A stretch of DNA of 64,000 nt from Streptococcus cristatus ATCC 51100 (GCF_000222765.1 NZ_AFUE01000010.1:1-64000); one strand, 5' to 3'; positions 1 to 10,134 are shown, numbered from the stretch's first letter. Numbers and translations are program-made. The notes: generated by a model not told the origin, from the letters alone.

Positions 1-100
1 ATTTTTTATTGAGTTTAAACTATTTTGAGTCCATAACTCATTTCCTGTGATTCGTGTAAATAAAAAATGAAAAAGTTTTCATATCTGTGCGCTAAAATAC

Positions 101-129
101 TTGAAAGTGTTTACAATTAGTGATACAAT
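101..129 (+). promoter_or_regulatory. ccpA promoter
   Basis: A TTGAAA (-35, 101-106) and a TACAAT (-10, 124-129) lie 17 bp apart, 53 bp before the ccpA start. A ribosome binding site (AAAGGAAA) follows just before the ATG at 182. Seen in sequence; activity is inferred. Confidence 0.7.
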
Positions 130-145
130 GATAAGTGTAGAAAAA

Positions 146-162
146 TGAAAACGATATTTTCA
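146..162 (+). promoter_or_regulatory. cre-like site downstream of the ccpA promoter
   Basis: TGAAAACGATATTTTCA has the central CG and near-palindromic arms of a catabolite-responsive element. It lies about 17 bp after the ccpA -10 box, a roadblock position that fits CcpA autoregulation as described in other Firmicutes. Binding is inferred. Confidence 0.6.
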
Positions 163-181
163 ACAAAAGAAAGGAAACTAT

Positions 182-1186
182 ATGAACACAGACGACACAG
201 TAACCATTTATGATGTCGCCCGTGAAGCGGGAGTTTCAATGGCGACAGTCAGCCGAGTTGTAAATGGTAACAAGAATGTAAAAGAAAATACACGAAAAAA
301 AGTACTAGAAGTAATTGAACGTCTTGACTATCGTCCTAATGCAGTTGCCCGTGGTTTGGCCAGCAAAAAGACAACTACAGTTGGTGTTGTAATTCCTAAT
401 ATCACGAATAGTTACTTCTCTACTTTAGCTAAAGGGATTGATGATATTGCCGAAATGTATAAGTACAATATCGTCCTGGCAAACAGCGATGAAGATGATG
501 ACAAGGAAGTTTCGGTTGTTAATACCCTTTTCTCTAAGCAAGTAGATGGTATTATTTTTATGGGTTACCATCTGACAGAGAAAATTCGCTCAGAATTTTC
601 ACGTTCACGGACACCAGTGGTTCTAGCGGGCACGGTGGATGTAGAACATCAGTTACCAAGTGTCAATATTGATTATAAACAGGCAACGGTTGATGCTGTG
701 GAACTATTGGCTAAACGCAACAAGAAAATTGCTTTTGTCAGCGGTCCTTTGGTAGATGATATCAATGGTAAAATCCGCTTGTCTGGCTACAAAGAAGCTC
801 TGAAGGGCAAGAAAATTTCATACAGCGAAGGCTTGGTCTTCGAGTCTAAATATAGCTATGATGATGGTTATCATCTAGCTGAACGTCTGATTGCTTCAAA
901 GGCAACGGCGGCTTTTGTGACCGGAGATGAGTTGGCAGCAGGTTTGCTTAATGGTTTGGCTGATCGAGGTGTTCGTATTCCTGAAGACTTTGAAATCATT
1001 ACTAGCGATGATTCGCAAATTGCTCGCTTTACTCGCCCTAATCTGTCTACTATCGGACAACCTCTGTATGACATCGGTGCGATTAGTATGCGGATGCTGA
1101 CGAAGATTATGCATAAAGAAGAGTTGGAAGAGCGCGAAGTTCTCTTAGCTCATACGATCAATGAACGTAAATCGACTCGTAAATAA
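182..1186 (+). CDS. ccpA: Catabolite control protein A (LacI/GalR family)
   Basis: This is the global regulator of carbon catabolite repression and activation. With HPr-Ser-P it binds cre sites to repress secondary sugar operons and to tune glycolysis. Residues 8-29 form the LacI helix-turn-helix (YDVAREAGVS, ATVSRVVNG), followed by the hinge and a periplasmic-binding-protein-like effector domain. The 334-aa length is normal for the family. The ATG at 182 follows a good ribosome binding site and gives the full HTH. The gene is monocistronic, with its own promoter, a cre-like site in the leader and a strong terminator behind it. cre-like sequences before the galactose PTS operon in this window are likely targets. 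Identification is firm; regulation is inferred. Confidence 0.95.
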   Translation: MNTDDTVTIYDVAREAGVSMATVSRVVNGNKNVKENTRKKVLEVIERLDYRPNAVARGLASKKTTTVGVVIPNITNSYFSTLAKGIDDIAEMYKYNIVLANSDEDDDKEVSVVNTLFSKQVDGIIFMGYHLTEKIRSEFSRSRTPVVLAGTVDVEHQLPSVNIDYKQATVDAVELLAKRNKKIAFVSGPLVDDINGKIRLSGYKEALKGKKISYSEGLVFESKYSYDDGYHLAERLIASKATAAFVTGDELAAGLLNGLADRGVRIPEDFEIITSDDSQIARFTRPNLSTIGQPLYDIGAISMRMLTKIMHKEELEEREVLLAHTINERKSTRK

Positions 1187-1203
1187 TAAAATTGATACGG
1201 AAT

Positions 1204-1249
1204 GGGACAGAATTAAATTTTGAAAGAATTTAGTTCTGTCTCGTTTTTT
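1204..1249 (+). terminator. ccpA rho-independent terminator
   Basis: Arms 1204-1219 (GGGACAGAATTAAATT) and 1227-1242 (AATTTAGTTCTGTCTC) pair almost perfectly around a short loop and are followed by a T-run at 1244-1249. Confidence 0.85.
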
Positions 1250-1508
1250 GTTTTAGTTAAACACAGTCGCCGAATATAAGAGACTCTGAGTTTCTTCTTT
1301 ACAGAAATTTAGGTATAATAGAAGTAGGAATGCTGAAATTAGTTCTTGTTCCACTTATTTGACTGACGAAGGTTAAGAAGAAATAGGCTAGTTAGAGCTT
1401 GGGATAGATTTTCAGTAAAACGAAAAAATAAAGAAGTGGAAACGCATTTTTCTTATCTTCTTTTTACTAGTAGGCATCATTTATCGTAGCTGTATCAAGG
1501 AGAATTTT
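1250..1508. other. Intergenic region before dnaE
   Basis: There is no convincing gene here. A TATAAT at 1314-1319 is a possible -10 box for dnaE, with a poor -35. A stretch just before dnaE, in its frame, translates to a basic-hydrophobic segment but has no start codon. The dnaE ribosome binding site AAGGAG is at 1498-1503. Confidence 0.5.
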
Positions 1509-4500
1509 GTGATTACGCAACTAGATACCAAGACTGTTTATAGCTTTATGGATAGTTTAGTCTCTATCAAAAAATATGTTCAACGGGCCAAGGGCCTGGG
1601 CTACAAAAGTCTAGGCATGATGGATGTGGACAATCTTTATGGGGCTTATCATTTTCTAGAGGAGGCAAAAGCGGCAGGACTTCAGCCCTTGCTAGGTCTA
1701 GAGATGGAAGTTTTTAAAGATGGAAATCCTCTCAATCTGAGACTCTTGGCTTTGGATAGTCAGGGCTATCGTAATTTGATGAAGATTTCAACTCTGAAAA
1801 TGATGAATCGTCAAAATTGGGAAGACTTTCAACATCTTTTTAAAGGTTTGGCTCTGATTGTGCCAATCTTTGAGGGCGTGGATCAACTAGATCTTGGCTT
1901 AGACTTTTATGTTGGGGTCTTTCCAGATACGCCTAGGCAGGAATTGACTAGGCCAGTCCTGCCCTTGCATACGGTTCGTTACTTTGAGCAAGGAGATTTA
2001 GAAACCTTGCAAATGCTGAGGGCGATTCGGGATAATATCAGCTTGCGAGAGGTCGGTCACTTGTCAAGTCATGAATTTTTATTAGCGCCAGAATCTTTAG
2101 AGGAAACTTTCGCTGAAAACTTTCCAGAGAGTTTGACCAACTTGGAGAAATTGGTGGCTGGTGTTCACTATGAAATCAATACTGAGTTGAAACTTCCACG
2201 CTTTAATCCTGAGCGGCCAGCTGTAGAAGAACTGAGGGAATTAGCTGAGACAGGATTGGCTAAGCGGGGACTTGCGGGTGAAGTCTATCAAGCAAGGTTG
2301 GATCAGGAGCTGGATGTCATTCATCAGATGGGCTTTGATGATTATTTCCTTATTGTCTGGGATTTGCTGCGCTTTGGCCGTAGTCAAGGTTATTACATGG
2401 GGATGGGCCGTGGCTCTGCAGTTGGCAGTCTGGTGGCCTATGCTTTGGAAATTACAGGTATTGACCCAGTAGAAAAGAACCTACTGTTTGAACGTTTCCT
2501 AAATCTAGAACGCTATACCATGCCCGATATTGATATTGATATTCCCGATGTGTATCGGCCAGAGTTTATCCGCTATGTCCGAGATCGCTACGGCAGCATG
2601 CATGCGGCTCAGATTGTGACCTACTCAACCTTTGGGGCTAAGCAGGCCATCCGAGATGTCTTTAAGCGCTTTGGTTTGCCAGAGTACGAGCTGACCAATA
2701 TGACCAAAAAAATCGGCTTTCGAGACAATTTAACCACTGCTTATGAGCGAAATATAGCTTTTCGTCAGATTATCAATAGCAAACTAGAATACCAGAAGGC
2801 CTTTGAAATTGCCAAAAAAATCGAAGGCAATCCACGTCAGACCTCAATCCATGCGGCAGGTGTCGTTATGAGCGATGATGATTTGACCAATCAGATTCCC
2901 TTAAAATATGGGGAAGACATGTATATCACCCAGTACGATGCCCACGGTGTCGAAAGCAATGGACTGCTTAAGATGGACTTTCTGGGCCTGCGCAATTTAA
3001 CCTTTGTCCAGCAGATGAAAGAAGCAGCTCTAGACAAATACGGAGTTGATATTGATATTGCTCGTATTGACCTGGAAGATGAGGAAACTCTCCGCCTCTT
3101 TGCAGCGGGTAATACCAAGGGTATTTTCCAGTTTGAACAAGCGGGTGCCATCAGTCTTTTGAAAAGAGTCCAACCTGTAAAGTTTGAGGAAGTAGTAGCT
3201 ACCACCTCTCTCAATCGTCCTGGAGCTAGTGACTATATTGATAACTTTGTCAAGCGCAAGCATGGTCGCGAGCGCGTGGAGATGATTGATCCGAGCTTGG
3301 AGGATATCTTGGCACCAACCTATGGCATCATGCTTTACCAAGAGCAGGTCATGCAGGTAGCCCAGCGCTTTGGTGGCTTTAGTCTGGGGAAGGCCGATAT
3401 TTTACGGCGAGCAATGGGCAAGAAAAATGCTGCTGAAATGCATCAAATGGAGGAAGAATTTGTTAAGGGAGCTGTCAAACTAGGGCACTCAGAGACCAAG
3501 GCTAAGGAAGTCTTTGCGGTCATGGAGAAATTTGCCGGCTATGGCTTCAACCGTAGCCACGCCTATGCTTACTCGGCCCTAGCTTTTCAGCTGGCTTATT
3601 TCAAGGCTCATTATCCAGACATCTTCTTTGATGTTATGCTCAACTACTCGAGCTCGGATTATATCACGGATGCACTCGGCTTTGGCTTTGAGCTAGCTCC
3701 CTTGACCATCCATAACATTCCCTATAAAGATAAGTTTCAGGAGCGAAAAATCTATCTTGGCCTGAAAAATATCAAGGGCTTGCCAAGGGATTTTGCATTC
3801 TGGATCATAGAAGAGCGTCAAAAAAATCCCTTCAGCAGTGTGGAAGATTTTATCTTACGCCTGCCGCAGAGTTATCATAAGTTGCCACTTTTAAGTCCTT
3901 TGGTGCAATTGGGACTCTTTGATGTCTTTGAGCCCAATCGGCAGAAGATTTTGCACAATCTACCGAATCTTTTTGTCTTTGCAGATGAGCTGGGGAGTTT
4001 ATTTGCTGATACTAGCTATTCATGGACGGATTCCGAGGATTTTACTGCTGCAGAAAAGTTTGAGCAGGAGCAAGCCTTGATTGGAATTGGCCTTAGTGAT
4101 CACCCGCTCATTAGCCTAGCCAAGAAAGCCAATCGTTCTTTTGTCTGGATTGAAGAGCTGGCCGATAATAGTAAGGCGACCATTCTAGTTGAAGTCCAGT
4201 CTATCAAGGTTATTCGCACAAAAAATGGTGAAAACATGGCCTTTATGCAGGTGACAGATACCAAGAAAAAGTTGGATGTCACTTTATTTCCTGAAGTTTA
4301 CCGTCGTTTTGCCAAGCAAATCCAAGAAAAAGGCTATTACTATCTGACTGGAAAAATTCAGGAGAGGGATGGCCGACTACAGATGGTTCTAGCAGAGGTG
4401 GAGAAAGCAAGCTCAGAACGCTTTTGGATCCAATTAGCTGATACTAGTCATGACAGGCAGATTGCGGAGATCCTACAGCGATACCCAGGGGATATTCCCG

Positions 4501-4619
4501 TGGTGCTACGCTATGAGAATGACAAGAAAACGGTTCCTGCATCAGGCTTTCAAGTTCAAAAATCAGACCAACTTCAAGCTGAACTAGAAAATTACAGCAT
4601 GAAAACGGTTTTTCGGTAA
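1509..4619 (+). CDS. dnaE: DNA polymerase III alpha subunit DnaE
   Basis: This is the error-prone-type replicative polymerase of low-GC Gram-positives. It extends RNA primers before handing over to PolC on the lagging strand. The 1036-aa protein has an N-terminal PHP domain, the C-family polymerase core with the catalytic acidic motif PDIDID at residues 339-344, helix-hairpin-helix elements, and a C-terminal OB-fold (about residue 900 on). It lacks the embedded 3'-5' exonuclease of PolC, as expected. The start is GTG at 1509, seven bases after AAGGAG; no better upstream start exists. It precedes pfkA and pyk, an order I recall from other streptococci. Identification is firm. Confidence 0.95.
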   Translation: MITQLDTKTVYSFMDSLVSIKKYVQRAKGLGYKSLGMMDVDNLYGAYHFLEEAKAAGLQPLLGLEMEVFKDGNPLNLRLLALDSQGYRNLMKISTLKMMNRQNWEDFQHLFKGLALIVPIFEGVDQLDLGLDFYVGVFPDTPRQELTRPVLPLHTVRYFEQGDLETLQMLRAIRDNISLREVGHLSSHEFLLAPESLEETFAENFPESLTNLEKLVAGVHYEINTELKLPRFNPERPAVEELRELAETGLAKRGLAGEVYQARLDQELDVIHQMGFDDYFLIVWDLLRFGRSQGYYMGMGRGSAVGSLVAYALEITGIDPVEKNLLFERFLNLERYTMPDIDIDIPDVYRPEFIRYVRDRYGSMHAAQIVTYSTFGAKQAIRDVFKRFGLPEYELTNMTKKIGFRDNLTTAYERNIAFRQIINSKLEYQKAFEIAKKIEGNPRQTSIHAAGVVMSDDDLTNQIPLKYGEDMYITQYDAHGVESNGLLKMDFLGLRNLTFVQQMKEAALDKYGVDIDIARIDLEDEETLRLFAAGNTKGIFQFEQAGAISLLKRVQPVKFEEVVATTSLNRPGASDYIDNFVKRKHGRERVEMIDPSLEDILAPTYGIMLYQEQVMQVAQRFGGFSLGKADILRRAMGKKNAAEMHQMEEEFVKGAVKLGHSETKAKEVFAVMEKFAGYGFNRSHAYAYSALAFQLAYFKAHYPDIFFDVMLNYSSSDYITDALGFGFELAPLTIHNIPYKDKFQERKIYLGLKNIKGLPRDFAFWIIEERQKNPFSSVEDFILRLPQSYHKLPLLSPLVQLGLFDVFEPNRQKILHNLPNLFVFADELGSLFADTSYSWTDSEDFTAAEKFEQEQALIGIGLSDHPLISLAKKANRSFVWIEELADNSKATILVEVQSIKVIRTKNGENMAFMQVTDTKKKLDVTLFPEVYRRFAKQIQEKGYYYLTGKIQERDGRLQMVLAEVEKASSERFWIQLADTSHDRQIAEILQRYPGDIPVVLRYENDKKTVPASGFQVQKSDQLQAELENYSMKTVFR

Positions 4620-4655
4620 AAAATCAGGAAAATAAGAGAATTTTTATTCTGATTG

Positions 4656-4664
4656 TGGTATAAT
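4656..4664 (+). promoter_or_regulatory. pfkA extended -10 promoter
   Basis: TGGTATAAT is a perfect extended -10 element 40 bp before the pfkA start. The -35 region is weak, which is usual for extended -10 promoters. Confidence 0.6.
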
Positions 4665-4679
4665 CTATAAGAATGTTAA

Positions 4680-5714
<1,035 letters not shown>

Positions 5715-5766
5715 TTGGTCAATCAGGGGCGAAATCCCCAAATAGTAGAAGGAGTTTCTTAATATC

Positions 5767-7272
5767 ATGAACAAACGCGTAAAAATCGTTGCAACTTTAG
5801 GTCCTGCGGTAGAAATCCGTGGCGGTAAAAAATTCGGTGAAGACGGATACTGGGGTGAAAAACTGGACGTTGAAGCTTCAGCTCAAAATATTGCAAAATT
5901 GATTGAAGCAGGGGCAAACACTTTCCGTTTCAACTTCTCACACGGTGACCACCAAGAACAAGGTGAGCGTATGGCAACTGTTAAACGTGCGGAAGAAATC
6001 GCTGGTAAAAAAGTTGGTTTCCTTCTTGACACTAAAGGTCCAGAAATCCGTACAGAACTGTTCGAAGGTGACGCAAAAGAGTACTCATACAAAACTGGTG
6101 AAAAAATCCGCGTTGCGACAAAACAAGGAATCAAATCAACTCGCGATGTGATTGCTTTGAACGTTGCTGGTGGACTTGATATCTACGATGATGTTGAAGT
6201 AGGTCGCCAAGTATTGGTTGACGATGGTAAACTTGGTCTTCGCGTTGTAGAAAAAGACGATGCAAACCGTGAATTTGTAGTTGAAGTTGAAAATGACGGT
6301 GTTATCGCTAAACAAAAAGGTGTAAACATCCCTAACACAAAAATTCCTTTCCCAGCTCTTGCTGAACGTGATAACGATGACATCCGTTTCGGTTTGGAAC
6401 AAGGTATCAACTTCATCGCGATTTCATTCGTACGTACTGCAAAAGACGTCAACGAAGTTCGTGCAATCTGTGAAGAAACTGGTAACGGACATGTTCAATT
6501 GTTCGCTAAAATCGAAAACCAACAAGGTATCGACAACTTGGATGAAATCATCGAAGCTGCTGACGGTATCATGATCGCTCGTGGTGACATGGGTATCGAA
6601 GTACCATTCGAAATGGTTCCAGTTTACCAAAAAATGATCATTACTAAAGTCAATGCAGCTGGTAAAGTTGTTATTACAGCAACAAACATGCTTGAAACAA
6701 TGACTGAAAAACCACGTGCAACTCGTTCAGAAGTATCAGACGTATTTAACGCTGTTATCGATGGAACTGACGCTACAATGCTTTCAGGTGAGTCTGCAAA
6801 CGGTAAATATCCACTTGAGTCAGTAACTACAATGGCTACAATCGATAAGAACGCTCAAACTCTTCTTAACGAATACGGACGTTTGAACTCAGATACTTTC
6901 GAACGTAACTCTAAGACAGAAGTTATGGCTTCAGCTGTTAAAGATGCTACTAACTCAATGAATATCAAATTGGTTGTTACTTTGACTAAGACTGGTCACA
7001 CTGCTCGTTTGATCTCTAAATACCGTCCAAATGCTGATATCTTGGCATTGACATTCGATGAATTGACAGAACGTGGCTTGATGTTGAACTGGGGTGTTAT
7101 CCCAATGTTGACTGAAGCTCCATCATCAACTGATGATATGTTCGAAATCGCTGAACGTAAAGCAGTTGAAGCAGGTCTTGTTGAGTCTGGTGACGATATC
7201 GTTATCGTTGCAGGTGTACCACTTGGCGAAGCTGTTCGTACAAACACAATGCGTATCCGTACAGTACGTTAA
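5767..7272 (+). CDS. pyk: Pyruvate kinase
   Basis: Pyruvate kinase converts PEP and ADP to pyruvate and ATP. It controls PEP supply for the PTS and so links to sugar uptake. The 501-aa protein carries NFSHGDH (56-62), the metal/substrate segment AKIENQQG with catalytic Lys248, and ARGDMG (271-276). The C-terminal allosteric domain runs from about residue 370. AGAAGGAG precedes the start. It follows pfkA closely and ends at a strong terminator. Identification is firm. Confidence 0.97.
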   Translation: MNKRVKIVATLGPAVEIRGGKKFGEDGYWGEKLDVEASAQNIAKLIEAGANTFRFNFSHGDHQEQGERMATVKRAEEIAGKKVGFLLDTKGPEIRTELFEGDAKEYSYKTGEKIRVATKQGIKSTRDVIALNVAGGLDIYDDVEVGRQVLVDDGKLGLRVVEKDDANREFVVEVENDGVIAKQKGVNIPNTKIPFPALAERDNDDIRFGLEQGINFIAISFVRTAKDVNEVRAICEETGNGHVQLFAKIENQQGIDNLDEIIEAADGIMIARGDMGIEVPFEMVPVYQKMIITKVNAAGKVVITATNMLETMTEKPRATRSEVSDVFNAVIDGTDATMLSGESANGKYPLESVTTMATIDKNAQTLLNEYGRLNSDTFERNSKTEVMASAVKDATNSMNIKLVVTLTKTGHTARLISKYRPNADILALTFDELTERGLMLNWGVIPMLTEAPSSTDDMFEIAERKAVEAGLVESGDDIVIVAGVPLGEAVRTNTMRIRTVR

Positions 7273-7290
7273 TTTATTTCATAGTATGCA

Positions 7291-7327
7291 AAAACCGATA
7301 GATCCATTCTATCGGTTTATTTTTTGT
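7291..7327 (+). terminator. pyk terminator
   Basis: AAACCGATAGA pairs with TCTATCGGTTT around a short loop and is followed by a T-run. It ends the pfkA-pyk transcript. Confidence 0.85.
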
Positions 7328-7467
7328 TCTAGAGTTTTTTTATTTTGTAATTATGAAAACTTCAAAATAAGAATAGTAACATTTTGCATATCAAAAAAGA
7401 GAAGATCCTTATTATCCTCTCCAGATTTTTGACTTTTCAATCGACCACAGTTAATAAGGAGTCAAAG

Positions 7468-7517
7468 AACCAATAGTGTAAAGATGATAATTATGGATTA
7501 TCGTTATATTATTGGTT
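7468..7517. other. Interrupted nested palindrome between pyk and the membrane gene
   Basis: AACCAATA (7468-7475) pairs with TATTGGTT (7510-7517). Inside it GATAAT (7486-7491) pairs with ATTATC (7497-7502). It lies downstream of the convergent minus-strand gene and may help end that transcript, but it lacks a clean T-run. Function unknown. Confidence 0.35.
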
Positions 7518-7537
7518 AATAATGGATACTCTCTATA

Positions 7538-7918
7538 TCACTTTTTCTCTTTTCTAGATTCTAATACCCAACCGATGATCCAGCAGCAGACGAGCAGGTA
7601 ATTTTCAATCCAGCCCAGTAGGTTGGCTTGATTCGCCTTTTCCAGATAGCCTAGCAGATGGTTGGTTCCAAAGCCCAGTCCACCCAGAATCAGTGCTAGC
7701 AAGGTCATACGCAGATAGAACCAATCATACTTTATGTTGGCGGCAATGACTAAAGGCAGAATAGCCAGATTCCAGAAACCAATTTCCCGCTGCCAGTAGG
7801 GAGCTAGACCATAGATGGACTCATTGCCCAAGAGCTGGGGCTGGAAAATCTGGATTATAGCCGCGCCCAGCATAGCTAAGATCAGTAAAATGAAAGTCAC
7901 TCGTAAAAATTTATTCAT
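7538..7918 (-). CDS. Small polytopic membrane protein, unknown function
   Basis: I do not recognise a named family. The 126-aa product is very hydrophobic, with about four predicted membrane segments (roughly residues 5-26, 48-62, 68-88 and 100-118). It ends in a basic tail, ESRKEKK. The start is well supported by AAAGGAG seven bases upstream on the minus strand. It is convergent with pyk and divergent from the cshA leader, so it is its own transcription unit. Nothing in its surroundings suggests a job. Confidence 0.7.
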   Translation of the reverse strand: MNKFLRVTFILLILAMLGAAIIQIFQPQLLGNESIYGLAPYWQREIGFWNLAILPLVIAANIKYDWFYLRMTLLALILGGLGFGTNHLLGYLEKANQANLLGWIENYLLVCCWIIGWVLESRKEKK

Positions 7919-8044
7919 ACCTGTCTCCTTTCTTCTTTGTAGATTATAATGTTTTTGAAAATGATTTTCAAGTTTTCATTTTTTACAAAAGAAATCTCTA
8001 ATAAAATATTTTACAAGCAAGTCCTATCTTTTTGGGTGCTTTTG

Positions 8045-8053
8045 TGGTATACT
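8045..8053 (+). promoter_or_regulatory. Extended -10 promoter of the cshA leader
   Basis: TGGTATACT is an extended -10 element about 220 bp before the cshA start. Transcripts would begin near 8060 and carry a long 5' leader. Confidence 0.6.
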
Positions 8054-8059
8054 AGATTA

Positions 8060-8275
8060 GTTGCAGAAATACAGTTTTTCTATTCAGTGGGAACTAGCGA
8101 CCGAGTCGGCGCTTTTTTAGTGCCTGGACTTGAGAGACCATATTTATGAAGAGAAGAGCGAATACTCTCAGAAAATCGAGACTTAGCAAGAGACATGTAC
8201 TTGGTATGCTTCGGTTATTGAGTATCAAAAGCCTTATAAGGTGGCTTCGCACCGCCTTTAGAAAGAAGAAGAACA
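8060..8275 (+). promoter_or_regulatory. Long 5' leader of cshA with internal terminator
   Basis: About 215 nt separate the predicted start site from the cshA start codon. The first 60 nt end in a GC-rich hairpin with a U-run (8096-8118), so most transcripts could stop there as a short RNA. Further down, ATACTC/GAGTAT can close a large loop, and AAGGTGG/CCGCCTT (about 8238-8258) forms a second stem close to the ribosome binding site. This is the pattern of an attenuated or cold-responsive leader. Mechanism inferred; no known riboswitch class recognised. Confidence 0.45.
8096..8118 (+). terminator. Internal terminator or attenuator in the cshA leader
   Basis: AGCG-A-CCG, loop AGT, CGG-CGCT folds into a stem with one bulged A and is followed by six T. 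It looks like an intrinsic terminator but lies inside the leader, before the coding region. Confidence 0.65.
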
Positions 8276-9850
8276 TTGAAATTTAATGAATTACATTTAT
8301 CTGCTGAATTACTAGCAGAGATTGAAAAAGCTGGCTTTGTAGAAGCAAGCCCTATTCAAGAGCAGACAATTCCACTTGCTATGGCAGGTAAGGATGTTAT
8401 TGGTCAGGCCCAGACAGGGACAGGAAAGACAGCGGCCTTTGGCTTCCCAACTCTGGAGAAGATTGATACAGATAATCCTGCTGTGCAGGCTTTGATTATC
8501 GCTCCAACCCGTGAATTGGCTGTGCAGAGTCAGGAAGAGCTGTTCCGTTTTGGCCGCAGCAAGGGTGTCAAGGTGCGTTCTGTCTACGGTGGCTCTAGCA
8601 TTGAAAAGCAAATTAAGGCCCTCAAGTCTGGTGCTCATATCGTCGTAGGAACACCTGGTCGTCTTTTGGATTTGATCAAACGCAAGGCGCTTAAGCTGAA
8701 TCATATTGAAACCTTGATCTTGGACGAAGCGGATGAAATGCTTAACATGGGCTTTTTGGAAGATATTGAGTCTATCATTTCCCGTGTGCCAGAAGAGCGT
8801 CAGACCTTGCTCTTTTCAGCGACCATGCCGGATGCTATCAAGCGTATCGGTGTCAAGTTTATGAAGGAGCCTGAGCATGTCAAGATTGCTGCTAAAGAGC
8901 TGACGACGGAGCTGGTAGATCAGTATTATATCCGTGTCAAGGAAAATGAAAAATTTGATACCATGACCCGCCTGATGGATGTGGAGCAGCCTGAGCTGTC
9001 AATCGTCTTTGGCCGGACCAAGCGCCGGGTGGATGAGCTGACTCGTGGCCTGAAAATCCGCGGTTTCCGAGCAGAGGGTATTCATGGTGATTTGGACCAA
9101 GGCAAGCGCCTCCGCGTTCTACGCGACTTTAAAAACGGCAATCTGGATGTCTTGGTGGCGACAGATGTGGCCGCGCGTGGATTGGACATTTCTGGTGTGA
9201 CCCACGTCTACAACTACGATATTCCGCAGGATCCAGAAAGCTATGTTCACCGGATTGGTCGGACTGGTCGTGCTGGTAAGTCAGGTCAGTCTATCACGTT
9301 CGTAGCGCCAAATGAAATGGGCTATCTGCTGATTATCGAAAATCTGACCAAGAAGCGTATGAAAGGCCTTAAGCCAGCGACTGCGGAAGAAGCTTTCCAA
9401 GCTAAGAAAAGAGTTGCCCTTAAGAAGATTGAACGCGATTTTGCTGACGAAAGCATCCGTTCTAACTTTGATAAATTCAGTAAGGATGCCCGCAAGCTGG
9501 CAGCAGAATTCAGTCCAGAAGAGCTGGCTATGTATATCCTCAGCTTGACGGTACAGGATCCGGATACCCTTCCTAAAGTAGAAATCGCCCGTGAAAAACC
9601 ATTGCCATTTAAACCGTCTGGCGGTGGCTTTGGCGGAAAAGGCAAGGGAGGTCGTGGCAACGGTCGTCGAGGCGACCAAGGCCGTGATCGCCGTGGTGGA
9701 CGCGAAGATCGAGAGGGCGGCCGCCGTGACTTTAAACGTAAGTCAAACAAGAACAGTCGCGACTTCGAAAGCAGAGGAAATAAACGCCCACAACGTACTT
9801 CCAGCGAAAAGAAAACCGGCTTTGTTATCCGTAATAAAGGCGATAAATAA
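8276..9850 (+). CDS. cshA: DEAD-box ATP-dependent RNA helicase CshA
   Basis: CshA unwinds RNA in mRNA decay (degradosome partner) and ribosome assembly, especially in the cold. The 524-aa protein has the Q motif in the first 30 residues, motif I AQTGTGKT (45-52), DEAD (150-153), SAT and HRIGRTGR. From about residue 440 it has a basic Gly/Arg-rich tail that binds RNA. The start is TTG at 8276, giving MKFNEL as in relatives; only a weak AGAAGAAG precedes it. Together with the terminator-containing leader, this suggests restrained expression. Family assignment is firm; conditions of induction are inferred. Confidence 0.92.
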   Translation: MKFNELHLSAELLAEIEKAGFVEASPIQEQTIPLAMAGKDVIGQAQTGTGKTAAFGFPTLEKIDTDNPAVQALIIAPTRELAVQSQEELFRFGRSKGVKVRSVYGGSSIEKQIKALKSGAHIVVGTPGRLLDLIKRKALKLNHIETLILDEADEMLNMGFLEDIESIISRVPEERQTLLFSATMPDAIKRIGVKFMKEPEHVKIAAKELTTELVDQYYIRVKENEKFDTMTRLMDVEQPELSIVFGRTKRRVDELTRGLKIRGFRAEGIHGDLDQGKRLRVLRDFKNGNLDVLVATDVAARGLDISGVTHVYNYDIPQDPESYVHRIGRTGRAGKSGQSITFVAPNEMGYLLIIENLTKKRMKGLKPATAEEAFQAKKRVALKKIERDFADESIRSNFDKFSKDARKLAAEFSPEELAMYILSLTVQDPDTLPKVEIAREKPLPFKPSGGGFGGKGKGGRGNGRRGDQGRDRRGGREDREGGRRDFKRKSNKNSRDFESRGNKRPQRTSSEKKTGFVIRNKGDK

Positions 9851-9885
9851 AAAAATCCGATGTCAGCTGATATCGGATCTTTTTA
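9851..9885 (+). terminator. cshA terminator
   Basis: ATCCGAT pairs with ATCGGAT around a 10-nt loop, with As before and a T-run after. Likely bidirectional in form. Confidence 0.8.
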
Positions 9886-9933
9886 TTGAAAATAATTTGA
9901 ATATCTTTCAAGATTTGTTTGAAAATAGTATAA

Positions 9934-9949
9934 TGAAAACGCATAAACA
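9934..9949 (+). promoter_or_regulatory. Possible cre site upstream of lacR
   Basis: TGAAAACGCATAAACA has the central CG and a good left arm but an imperfect right arm compared with the cre consensus. It lies about 55 bp before the lacR promoter. Confidence 0.35.
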
Positions 9950-9988
9950 AACAATAATCTATTTTTTTGAAAAAAAGTATACATTTTT

Positions 9989-10017
9989 TTGTTTATATGA
10001 AAAAATTGTAGTATAAT
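9989..10017 (+). promoter_or_regulatory. lacR promoter
   Basis: TTGTTT (9989-9994) and TATAAT (10012-10017) are 17 bp apart. The leader to the ATG at 10135 is about 110 nt. Confidence 0.6.
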
Positions 10018-10134
10018 GATATAAGCAATGGTGCATGGACATTAAAGTGATTTGAGGTGTTCAAGGAACCTAAGAAATCAAAGGGGAAACTTTGATGAGA
10101 CGTCTCTAGACATCAACAACAAGGAGGATTGTAC

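Noticed and set aside
1420-1508. A basic-hydrophobic, signal-like segment in frame just before dnaE.
   Set aside because: No ATG, GTG or TTG start and no ribosome binding site before it; DnaE homologues do not have such an extension as far as I recall.
8090-8118. The hairpin ACCGAGTCGG followed by T6 looks like the 3' end of a Cas9 tracrRNA.
   Set aside because: There is no anti-repeat or nexus before it, and no repeats nearby. The likeness is confined to about ten bases of the terminator, so it was called as a leader terminator.
8160-8226. TACTC...TTGAGTA ends resembling another RUP-like element before cshA.
   Set aside because: Only the outer few bases match; the inner inverted repeats seen at 15166-15266 are missing.
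9591-10016. A 141-codon frame overlapping the end of cshA.
   Set aside because: It runs in another frame through the Gly/Arg-rich cshA tail and its terminator; biased codons create such shadows.
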